The position numbers and the translations under genes were made by a program. A stretch of DNA of 64,000 nucleotides from Rosa chinensis (taxonomy: Eukaryota; Streptophyta; Magnoliopsida; Rosales; Rosaceae): positions 87,196,347 through 87,260,346 of the forward strand of contig NC_037089.1 of NCBI RefSeq assembly GCF_002994745.2. The letters are read 5' to 3'. This document shows, piece after piece, positions 54,410-64,000 of the stretch. Position 1 is the stretch's first letter. Every line of letters starts with the position of its first letter. The notes under the pieces are model-generated. The model saw only the letters and a list, made by a program, of their open reading frames with translations, had not been told where the DNA came from and ran no database searches.

Positions 54410-55762
54410 TTAGCCCCCTTGATTATGTGGGCTGCTTGAAGCATGAAATGGGTCGCATAACCAAAATGAGGAAAAATCAGCCCAAGCTACAATTCCCAAC
54501 GTGAGTCAGCTTGAGAGGTCCATTTTATCTTTTTTCTTTTCTTTCTTTTTCTTTTGAACAATAACGTCTTAAGACTCCACAGTTTCACCTCCTCTTCCCG
54601 CTTAAGGAGTGTTGGACTCTTCGTGCTCTGTCTGAAACTTTGAGCTCGCGTCCCTTGAAGATTCCAGAGATCCCTGAACCTACTGGGCCTTCGGATTCGA
54701 GGTATTCCTTTCCCCTCTTTTGAAACCCTAAAATTCTTCTCTTTGTCTTCTTTTCCATCCTTCAGCGTGTAACCATTGCATTCCTCCTCCTACTGCGGGG
54801 AATCGTGATTCTTTTTCTGTTGTAGGGATCCATCTTACACTTCTTCCAATTCGTGGATTTGATTGCATGATCCTTTTCATCTAAGGTAATCTCGAATCCT
54901 TGGGACTGTTGAACTGGGTAAAATTTTTGTTGAATGGCTTTTGCATGCAGATGGGTTATGGATGTCTTGTGATGGCTTGAATTAATTTTGGTATTGAATA
55001 GATCTTTACTCTTGCTGCAGCTTTTGTTCAATTCCTCCTTGCGGTGATTGGCTCTTTTTTTTTTTTGTTTTTTTTTTTTGTTTTGTGATTGCTACTTGTT
55101 TGTGCCCAGCCTTCCTCTAACGTGACCTTGGATTGACTTGAGCTTTTTTATTTTGCCATCTGATCCTATCAACTTGATGAGCTGCGATTTTGTTTCATGG
55201 GTAGTGATGCAACGCAGCAGAAGGCTTCACAATTGACTTAAAACAGCAATTTATCTTTCCCCCTTTTTTGTGTGTGTTGCGATTGGTTGCATAGCGTCTC
55301 ACCTTTATCGGAATTACCGCAGCTGAATATCTCATAGGAAGGTTTATGGTCCGCCTGCATTACGAACCCTCTTATTTTCTTTCTTGGATTTAGTTTCCTT
55401 AAGATCACCGCAGCTAACTCTTTCTGTAAATACACATGTATAAGTATATTGTGCATGTGGAGCATGTATAAGTATTATACAGAGGTGTGCAGTTTTGGCT
55501 TTAGCGTTTATGTGTGTCAAATATTGCTTGAGATTGCTAGATAGGTGCATGTGCGCTTGGAGTTTTCTTGAAAACACAGTTCCTCTGTCATTCATCTTTC
55601 CCTTTCTTTTTGTGTTGCTTGCGTATATATGTATGTGCCCATTGTGCATGTGTCTGAGGTTGATACTATGAAGGGGAAAAGGCATTTGCGGCTTTACCTT
55701 AGAATAGGCATGTGTATGCTTGGAGTTGATCAAGGATAGCACTATGTTGTACGTTCGTTTCG

Positions 55763-55797
<35 letters not shown>

Positions 55798-56235
55798 CGT
55801 GCATGGACTGACTTATCAGTATTTTGAGCAAGGCATGAATATGTCACATCTTGGCTTGGCTTGTGCATTGCTTGACTGCCATAGGTTTTTTTTTGTCTTA
55901 TTTCGATTTGTTTTCTGCTTCAGATGTTCCTGTTCTTTTTTTTTTTCGTTGGGGGAATAGTTGCATGCATCGGTGTGCAGGGCTGTGTTTGCTTGGTTGT
56001 TATATTTTGGTTGAAAGCGATGCACCGATGATGAATTTATCACAATATATCATAGGGATGTGACATATTTCGGCATGGCGTTGCATGCTTTGTTAATTGT
56101 GTGATTATGCTTGGCATTCTGCCTGCTTGTTGGTGTCAGATAGGGATTACCATGTATTATTGAACCAATTGCTATTGCTCACAGGTAGTACATCTCCCTT
56201 TTTTTTTTTGCAGGAGGGCTTCCTTTTTGTTTGCA
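54410..56235 (+). other. Element leader upstream of the PMD gene
   Basis: No coding content is supported. A long leader intron is possible, with a donor near 54700 (GAG/GTATTC) and an acceptor at about 56213 (poly-T then GCAG), just before the PMD start codon. A (TA)n run lies at 55768-55794. Confidence 0.4.
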
Positions 56236-59200
56236 ATGGCACAAGCATCTGAGTCTTCTCAGCCTACTGAACTTCATAACCACCACTTCTCACTGGAAGA
56301 TGGTCTCATTGCTGCTTCCACCGCGGGGGACTGTGAAGGTAGCTCAGAGGAGGCATCTCATGAGTATTCTGGGTGCTTTGTTTCTCCCAAGTTCATATCC
56401 AGGTAGCTTGAGCAGGGAGAGTACCCTGCAGTGCCTATATGTTTCCGGTATCCTGCGAGGACCCCTGTGGGTTGACCTGAATGGGTCATCTTTGAGGCAC
56501 AACAGGAAAAGCTTGAAGAGGCCCTTATTGGAGCTGGAGTGAAGATTTCACTGTTTATTTCCGTCTTTTGTGAGGTTTACAAAGATGACATTTGCCTTCG
56601 CCATGTGGTACGAAGATGGAGCCCTGAGACTCACACGTTCATCTGTTCCTGGGGGGAATTTACTCATTCTCTGGAAGATGTCTGCAATATTATAAGAATC
56701 CTGATCGTTGGAGATGGTAATCCCTTCAGGATAGAGCTGAATAAGGCGCAGAGAAGAAGTTGCAGATTCTGGAAAAGGGTGCTCATGACTTTAAAGAAGT
56801 GTTCCATTTTTGTAACTGGGTGAGACACTTTTGGGGCTCGACGGATGGAGGCAAGTTTAGGCATGGTGCAGGCTTTGAATCTGGCTGCCTGGTGGAGGCC
56901 ATGTTTGCTTATTGGTTGAGCAAGTTCATCTTTGCGGATTTTCCCTATGAGAACGTGCAGCAGCGAGTCTTCCCATTGGCCATTATGCTAGCAGCCGGTA
57001 CTTGTTTCCCTCGTGCTCCTCTCTTCCTTGGTCATCTATATAGGAAGCTTGATCAGATTTCAAAGGGTGACAAAGAAGGTGCGGGGCAGTATGGCATTGA
57101 CTCTTTAGTATCTAGCTTCTTCCTTCAAGTGTTTGTATGGGAGAGATTCGAAGGTTCGGCTGTGGAACCTGTAACTCCTGAGTCCCTTCATCAACTTGAG
57201 GGAGGTAAAAGAGACTTTAATCTAGTAGGATTCCCGTTATGTTGTAGATGGTTCAGAAGGAAGGCCAAGAATGGTGCATTTAGGCCTGTTGTTTTGGATG
57301 ACATCGGGAAATTCAATTTCAGACCATATTTCGCTGCTCATGGCTTCCAGACATTTCCCTTCTTTTACCCAGAGGGTAACTCATCACCGTTCCTAGAACC
57401 GGTTGAGCTGCTTCTAACCACTAGTGCGCAGTCCTTAATAGCATGTGGTGATTTCTTTGACCCCGTGATGGAGAAGTACTCTCCTTATAGAGTTGAAAGG
57501 CAATTTGGCATCGACCAGGATTGTGCCATCGCATCTATCCTATGGTGGACATCTTGGGGATTGCATCATGGGTTTCACTCGGACAGATGGTATTTCCTGC
57601 AGGGGTATGCTCTCTGATAGTCTCGGGAAGAAAGGCTGTGTTGGGTCCCCTACATCCACGTTCTTGAGGTTCTAGGAGTTGCGGCGGTGCGAATTTAGGA
57701 GGTTTATTCAAACTGGTGGGACTAGGTTGCGTCCGAAGGCCACTAGTGAGAACAAGAGACTACTCCACAGTAGCACTGTCATGGGTGTCATGTATAGACT
57801 TAACCTTCCCTATACTGAGGTATACTCGAATGGTATAAAGAGTGTGGTTGGCCACCTCAAGGGTGGTAAAAGTGGAGATGATCCTGAAGTAAAGTTGCCA
57901 GCTGCCGGAGTGGAGAAAGGTAGCAAGAGCACTACAAAGGGTAAAGTCAGGGCTTCCGAGGATGGAGGGGAAGGCAGAAGGAAGGTTCGTCTCTTCAAAC
58001 CTAAGGTAGCCAAAGATCGTATACCTCCTCCAGTAGTCAAGAGTGCCTTTGGTGTTAAAGTGATACTGCCATCGAGTTTGGCTTGTGAAAAGGGGAAGAA
58101 GAGGGAAGCTGCCTCTACCCTGAGACCAAGTGGGGTTATTAAGAGGAAGGTTGCAGATGATGCCTCACCTGTCGTCCTTAGGCGGAGTTCTCGTGTGGCC
58201 AACATGAATTTTTGTAAACGTAAGCCGTCTTCCAAGGGTGATGTTTATGTTAATCTTAGTGATGGGCCAAGTGTCGACGGGGATAGTAGCCCCTTGAGTG
58301 ATGAGGAGAATGAGTCTGATACTTATGAGGGAAAGACCTGCGATGGTGGTAGCCAGGTATCCTTTTCTGGCCCGACATCCTTTCCCTTTTTTTTTGGTTG
58401 CATGGCGTGCGATTTACTTGTTATTTTCTTTCCTCATAGGTGGAGTCTTTTGAAGATGAGGATGGTCAGGTGAGTTGTATATGCTTGAGAATTTTGTGTG
58501 AGGATACTTACTTCTTCGCATGTTGCACCTCGTTATATGACCTTGGCGTTTGCTTTTGGTATAGTGCCTATGCTTAGATGATAATTTGTTACTTTGCAGG
58601 GTAATCCAACTGTAGCTTCGATAGGGGAGGATAGTTGCGGTGATAACCAAGTATGCAATTAAACTTGGGAATCTATATTCTTGCATGAGTTATTATTTTT
58701 TGCTTGTGTAGTGGTTGATTCGTTGCTTCGCAGGGTGCTCATGTTGGTGTCTTGGTGGGGGATTACGAACATAATGTTAGTGGAATACACGACCGAGGCC
58801 TACTGCATGTTTTTTTTTTTTTTTTGACTATCTCCTTTGCATGTGACTTGCTAGGTAGCTGGTGCTCTAATGCAGGAATCTGCTGTAAATGTTGGCCCTT
58901 GTGTAGATAATTGTAATATGCAGGTGCGTAGTGCGTAGAGTTGTGAGTTGGTATAACATTATTTGGTGTTGACTGCAGTGAGTTTCGTATTGCATTTTTT
59001 TTTATACTCTGCTTGTATGCGATGTGTTAGGACATTGCCATTAGTGACTTGGCGAAAGAATCTACTGCGGACGATAGTCTTTGTGAGGATGACCATAATG
59101 AGCGGGTACGTAGTGTTCGAAGTTGTTATTGCATGACTTGACTCTGACTGCGGTGTGTTTTGGACATGACTTTTAGCCCCCATGATTATGTGGAGTATGG

Positions 59201-59802
59201 GAAGAGAAAAACAGAGTCCACATAATCAAGTTTTGCTGCGCATTTCTTATGAATCTTTCACTCTTTTTTCTTTTTGTAGGGTGGATTATTTTTATTGACA
59301 GTTGGAGGGACATCATTTGAGCCCCATCTCCCTGAGACAACATTGGGGGACGAAGGCGTTACTGTTGCAATCTTGGTCAGTATAGGGGTTCCGCTGTGCG
59401 TTGCCTCCGCTTGTTCTCTTGCTCTTTGACACTGAGGATCGCTTGAGTATCACTATTGATGATATTGCGCGCCCATTGAGCGGTATCCGATCTTCATTTG
59501 AGGGTGGGAAAGTTCCTTCAGTTCGTGGTTCCACTCACTAAGTTTGCTGAAAGGTATGGTGGAGGCAACTTCTCTAGCTTGTTTTAGAAGGAAAGAGCGC
59601 CCGTCAGGAACAAAAATTGATTGAGGAGTTTGGTTATGTATTGCATAGCATGGAGATTGAGGAGCAACTCGAACAGAAGATCAGACTATGCTTTGGTGTT
59701 TTCAAATCAATCCCTTGCTTGAGATTCATCGTTCGACTAAAACTTCTGGGTAGCCTCTGTAAGTACACTTTCTTGTATCCATCGATTGCATTGAATAATT
59801 AG
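56236..59802 (+). pseudogene. Plant mobile domain (PMD) gene, broken, intron-containing
   Basis: A PMD-type protein is readable from the ATG at 56236 (MAQASESSQPTELHNHHFSL). The domain start reads RHVVRRWSPETHTFICSWGE and SLEDVCNII; after a frameshift at about 56745 it continues in a frame open to 57617 with FCNWVRHFWG, LVEAMFAYWLSKFIF and FLGHLYRKLDQISKGDKEGA. Lesions: TAG at 56404, TGA at 56473, the frameshift, and TGA at 57615. A basic, lysine-rich section follows (57679-58356, with VVLRRSSRVANMNFCKRK). After it come small exons 58440-58469, 58600-58650, 58734-58775, 58855-58923 and 59031-59105, all phase 0, then a last part from 59280 with EPHLPETTLGDEGVTVAILV. A coiled-coil-like end (IEEFGYVLHSMEIEEQLEQK) lies near 59617. 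PMD proteins act in transposon silencing in plants (MAIN/MAIL1 family), and PMD domains are also known inside transposons. Confidence 0.7.
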
Positions 59803-62800
59803 GATTCTTTTTGTTAATTGCATATGGCATGACTCATGAGGTGGTCTCAATATTTCTCCATGAGCTGGTTTGTGACTAGTTGCTTGACTTCGTTCCACTC
59901 ATGACTTGATTGCAAGAACCATGATATTTTGCAATAGTATGCAGTTCTAACAATGACTTGTAGACGTGAATTCTAGGATCGTATAAATGAATGTTTAGAG
60001 TATGAAAATGCCTTTTGCTTAATATTTAGCATATGAGCGCATAGATCCTTATTTGACTGATTTACTGCATAGACACTTGGTTCGAGGGCAGTGAGCATGA
60101 CAATATCTATAATTTGCTGGTGGTGGTAGTTGACTACAAAAAAGTGGTATAAGATGATAGTTGTGAGAAGTTATGGAAAAAGGATATGAGATAGAGTTAA
60201 AACTCTTGAATTCTAGAGTTTGGTCATGGATTTAGGAAAAGTAAAGTTTATGAACCTGGGTTCTGATGATAAATATATGTGTGTTCACCACCGCAGTAAA
60301 CATAGTAAAAAGTCTTGGTTCAAGGAAAGGTTTAAATGTCGATTTTGGGTTTGAGTTGACATGGTATGCTGTTGAAAACTGCTGTGTCTAAATGATTGAA
60401 TTTGTGGATCTCATATTTTGTTACTTGAAGTTGTGACTTCTCCATGGTAGAGAACAAGTTATTGAAAATGGCATGTGCCATGCATGAAATGGATATTGGT
60501 AAGTGTACTAGCATGACTACAAGGATAAGACTATAGTGTAATATAGAATTTGTGATTACTGCATAGGGGGTTTTGCTTGCTGCAGTAGTAAAACTTTGGA
60601 TATGGGACTAATCATTTTGGTTTGACATTGGGCCTAGTTTGGTATAGAGTTGAGTGTTGTGATCAATGTTGATGTTTAGGTTCTGGAGTAGAATAGTTAC
60701 TGCAGTGGGAATTTTGGCTATGGCAAGAAGCTTTATATTGTGGCAATGAAAGTGTGACACATGACTGGGAGCTGCGAGGAGAAAGAACAATCTAGAACAC
60801 AAATCATAGTATTAAGACTATCATTGGTTCTTTGGCTTGGAGAAAGACTTGGAATACAAATGCCATCTTGACATTTGAATCACATGGCTATGGTGGAAAA
60901 TACTTGACCATGACATGTCTATGATTATGGCTAACACAAAGGCTTGGGAGAGATATTGGCTTGTTGACATGCAAGGGAAGTGCATTATATGCTTGAATTA
61001 CAATATAGGAGTGATGACATGAATGAGTTGGTGACTACAACTTCATACTTACCTTGAACAAGACCATCGTCACTCGGCCCACAAGTGTCATAGCATATCA
61101 TTTGAGATACTGGTTGCTTTCGAGAGTGATGATGAATACTTTTTTTTTTTTTGGCTTGGAATTGGCTTGATTGAGTATTGATTTCTTGCTGTAATTAATG
61201 GTTTTCGCTTGATTGAGTATTGCTTGCTGCTTGATTGAGTATTGCTTGCTGCTTAATTGAGTATTGCTTTTTGCATATCCTAATGGTTTTGGTTTAACTG
61301 AGTATTCTTTGCATGCTTTAGTCGTTTCCTTCGAAATGTGTTTAGTATTTGAAATTAGCATGGTCGAGCCAGTGAGCTTTGGAAATAGCATGAATGGTTC
61401 AGCTGGCTCTTTATCCTTTGCATTTTTTTTTCTATTTGAGTATACTGCTGCATCAGTATGAGAACCTTTCCCTCATGAACTCCTTTCTTTTGGTTCAGAT
61501 CTCGAAGAATAACAAAGTGATGAGGGGGAGATTCATTTTGCTTGATTATAGATACAACATAATTTAGCGTATGATTGGCTTGATTGAATCCACAATATGC
61601 ATTTTCTTGGTGCTAAAATATGAGGATAATGAAGATCTTTTATCAGAGAGATGGTATTTTGCTACAATACTAGTAGAATGGACAATATGGTTTGAAAATG
61701 AATTATGGTGTAGAGTGAATAATGGAAAACAAAAAAATATCTATAGCAATAGGGATTTGGTCGTAAGACAAACTTTAGACATGGAGTTCATCCTGACATA
61801 AGGTTATTTGACTATGGCAGGTGAGGCGTTCTGAAGCTTTTGGCTAGCAAAGAAGGAATGGAGTTTAGCTTGTTGAAATTTGGTTGGAGATTTTCTGAAG
61901 CCGAGAACATTGCTGGAGTGCTTGGGGAGTAGAAATTAAGGATCTAAATGAATAACCTGCAGAAACTTCTTATCCGGAAAATCCCTCACACTCAAATGGA
62001 TGGATAAAATCAGTGAAAATTTTGGCTTTAGCAGCAGATGCATGGGCTTGAGAAAGGCTTGTAATAAGAACTTTGGTTTGACTTCAAACATATCTCTATT
62101 TTGTTACTGTAGTGAAAATTGTACTATGCAGGGAAAAGTTGGTTTAATAAGGGCTTGAAATAGTTGGTTTGATTTGATATCAAGCTTATTTGATCTTGAA
62201 TAGTTGGTTATTGCAAGTGAGGTTTTGGTTACTGCGTTGAGGGCTTTGACTCTGATGGTTGATGTTTTGGTTTGAGCTTTGACAGCAGGCTTATTTAGGT
62301 ACAAAAGGAGGAGAATTTGGAAACTGCAATAGTAGTTTTAGCTGTGACATAATCTACTTTGGTTTGAAGAGGCTTGTAATAAGAATTTTGCAAACTATAG
62401 CGGAGATTGTTGCTATGGCCTGATTTTGGCAATGGGAATGAAATATTTCACCATAGCTGTGAATACTTCCTTTTGGGAATGCTAGAATCCAGTAAAGCAT
62501 GAATGGATTAAGTCTTCATTTTGGCATGAATATAAGTGAATGATCCTGACCATGATTTGAACCTTCACCCTTCAGCCCCCAAGTTCATTAGCATGAATAC
62601 AGATGTAGTTTTAGGTATACTTAAATACAATTCAACATTGTACATCACAAGGATTGCAACCCCTAATCAAGCTTGTTTGCATGGCTTGAGTTGCTATTGT
62701 GAACTATAGCTGCAGGTGTTTTACTGCAGCAATACAAATGCTTCTCTTCTGAGAGTCATCGAGCAGAAACAATATTTGCTCGTCTGCACTGAGTATAATA

Positions 62801-63954
62801 GATTAACTAACAAGAAGATCTTGTTTGTTGCACATTGCTTGTGTGTTAAGCTAGTCTGTATTTTGAAATACAATCTACTGTAGTGCAATGCTATCACAGT
62901 AAAAATACAATATGCATGCTATGACAAGAGAGATTTCATCCAGATTTTGGTGTACTGGTTTTTATTGCGGTAGGGGATTTGGCTAAGAGGGTAAAAACTT
63001 TGGATAGGCATTGAAAGTTTTAGATATGAGAAAAGTTTGTAACAAAGATTTTTGGTTTGAAACATTTTCGAATATGGTAATAAATTTTTTTGTTATTTCT
63101 GTGAAGACTCATGCTTTGGCAGGGAAGGGCTGAATATTGCGACTGCTACAAATGAGATCTTAACTATTGCAGTGGAAACCTTGGCTCTATAATGAATGTT
63201 TTAGTTTGTGAAACATTTGCGGTAATGATTTTGGTATTGCACAACCTTATTTGGCTAAGATGACAACCTTTTCGTCTAGAAATATACATTGGTTTAAAGA
63301 AGGCTTGGAGTAAATGGTCTTAACTGCAATGAGGTATGGTTACTGCAGTAGAAGTTTTAGCAATGCTTGCAATGGACATTTTGTGTTAACTGCAGTAAAT
63401 GAGGGCTTGAATACGAGTGTGAATTGATGGTTACTTTAGCTTTGGCTATGGTTGTGAATGCTTCTTCTAAAGAGGGCTTGAATGTGGTGACCATGAATAG
63501 AAGAAAAACTCATTCTGGCATGAACATAAATTGATGGTTGTAGTGGTCAATAATTGAACCTCTATCTAGATTCATTAAGAAAAGGCATGTATTCATAGAC
63601 CACAAGTATGTTTGTTTGTCTGTATACATTGAGTATAGCAGATTAACAAGATGCCTTACAAACTGCATAGAACGTGATGTCAAGCATGGTTGCGTCGCTC
63701 TAATTTTAGAAACGAAAGACTACTTGCTGCGGTGCTTTGCCACCGCTATAAATTCTTGTCTCCAGCTTTCATAGTTGAATTCCCCAGTCTTCAGTTGAAT
63801 ATGAAATTGTATTGAGTAAACCATATTAACAGGGGAGCCTCTGCTAATTGCATCCAACAATAATTGTGAATAACACAAGCATGCTTCAATTGAAGAGTTG
63901 CAGCACAAACATATTATCTGAATCACAACCTAGTCCCCAGCGGAGTCGCCAAAA
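59803..63954. other. Noncoding interior of the LTR element with degenerate repeats
   Basis: About 4.1 kb with no recognisable gene. The same words come back many times, for example ACTGCAGTRG (60701, 63344, 63391 and others), GGCTTGTAATAAGAA (62055, 62370) and TTTTGGCTATGG-like phrases, as if built from an old degenerate repeat. Low protein-coding signal on both strands. Confidence 0.5.
61148..61310. repeat. 22-bp tandem repeat
   Basis: Three adjacent units of CTTGATTGAGTATTGCTTGC plus TG (22 bases), the third with CTTAATTGAG and TTTTTG, at about 61208-61275. Related single units lie on both sides near 61165 and 61295. Confidence 0.75.
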
Positions 63955-64000
63955 TGTAAGGGTTCTTTTTGAATTAAGCAAGACCAGGCCAAAATTAACT
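63955..64000 (+). repeat. Start of 3' LTR (cut by window end)
   Basis: The 46 bases visible are identical to 53267-53312, from TGTAAGGG to AAATTAACT. Identity over 46 bases fits a fairly recent insertion, but the sample is short. Confidence 0.85.

Larger units (their letters stand above)
53267..64000 (+). mobile_element. LTR element carrying a plant mobile domain gene, no pol seen
   Basis: A 46-base sequence starting TGTAAGGGTTCTTTTTGAAT at 53267 recurs without a mismatch at 63955-64000, where the window ends. This fits the starts of a 5' and a 3' LTR about 10.7 kb apart. Before the second copy stands TCCCCAGCGGAGTCGCCA, a motif I associate with the end of the internal part of some plant LTR elements. 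The interior holds a broken plant mobile domain gene (56236-59800) and long noncoding DNA. I find no gag, protease, reverse transcriptase, RNase H or integrase motifs, so the element should depend on others for movement. The 3' LTR end and target duplication lie beyond the window. Confidence 0.75.

Noticed and set aside
55344..55868. Minus-strand frame of 174 codons in the LTR element
   Set aside because: It passes through a (TA)n run coding for Tyr-Ile repeats and shows no retroelement or host domain.
61148..61310. Regular repeats as a CRISPR-like array
   Set aside because: The units are contiguous with no unique spacers, in a plant LTR element; it is a simple tandem repeat.

Overview
The window is nuclear DNA from a flowering plant: AT-rich, with intron-split genes using GT-AG borders, many (TA)n and (CT)n tracts, and proteins closest to eudicot families. 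A rosid, possibly Rosaceae, is my guess from how the proteins read; nothing in the sequence proves the genus. There is no sign of bacterial operons, CRISPR arrays or organelle genome segments. Exon borders below were placed by hand from splice signals and family knowledge.

Layout. 1-5.3 kb is gene-poor, with one F-box relic. 5.3-9.1 kb holds two tandem, minus-strand, intronless paralogs of a plant-specific unknown family, with related G-box-bearing upstream regions. 9.7-11.2 kb is a decayed DNA transposon between repeated copies of promoter-like sequence. 12.7-15.3 kb is cytochrome c1 of mitochondrial complex III (minus). 16.3-19.3 kb is a kelch-repeat membrane protein (plus). 19.8-21.0 kb is an F-box gene with two premature stops. 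21.5-27.3 kb is a degenerate zone: repeated copies of the kelch 3' flank and F-box 5' flank, a hAT transposon relic, and broken unknown genes. 28.0-30.6 kb is a SET/Rubisco-methyltransferase-like gene (plus, 11 exons). 32.1-36.4 kb is COP9 signalosome subunit 3 (minus, 11 exons). 37.1-38.2 kb is a broken phosducin-like protein 3 gene. 39.5-41.1 kb carries broken copies of the 3' end of a GH1 beta-glucosidase. 41.5-43.6 kb holds two non-autonomous DNA elements with 3-bp target duplications. 43.9-49.6 kb is the apparently intact GH1 beta-glucosidase gene (14 exons) with foldback elements in its introns. 50.7-52.3 kb is the organellar ribosomal protein uL13 gene (minus).

From 53267 to the window end lies one large LTR element. 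Its 5' LTR begins at 53267, and the same 46 bases restart at 63955, where the 3' LTR runs off the window. I see no gag, protease, reverse transcriptase or integrase inside. The only coding matter is a plant mobile domain (PMD) gene, forward in the element, broken in its 5' half but still carrying a run of small phase-0 exons with clean splice sites. This intron-containing PMD gene riding in a non-autonomous LTR element is the most unusual thing in the window.

The intact genes are unrelated housekeeping or regulatory genes (respiration, protein turnover, translation, glycoside hydrolysis) and do not form a pathway. The window's story is mainly local duplication, decay and transposon capture.
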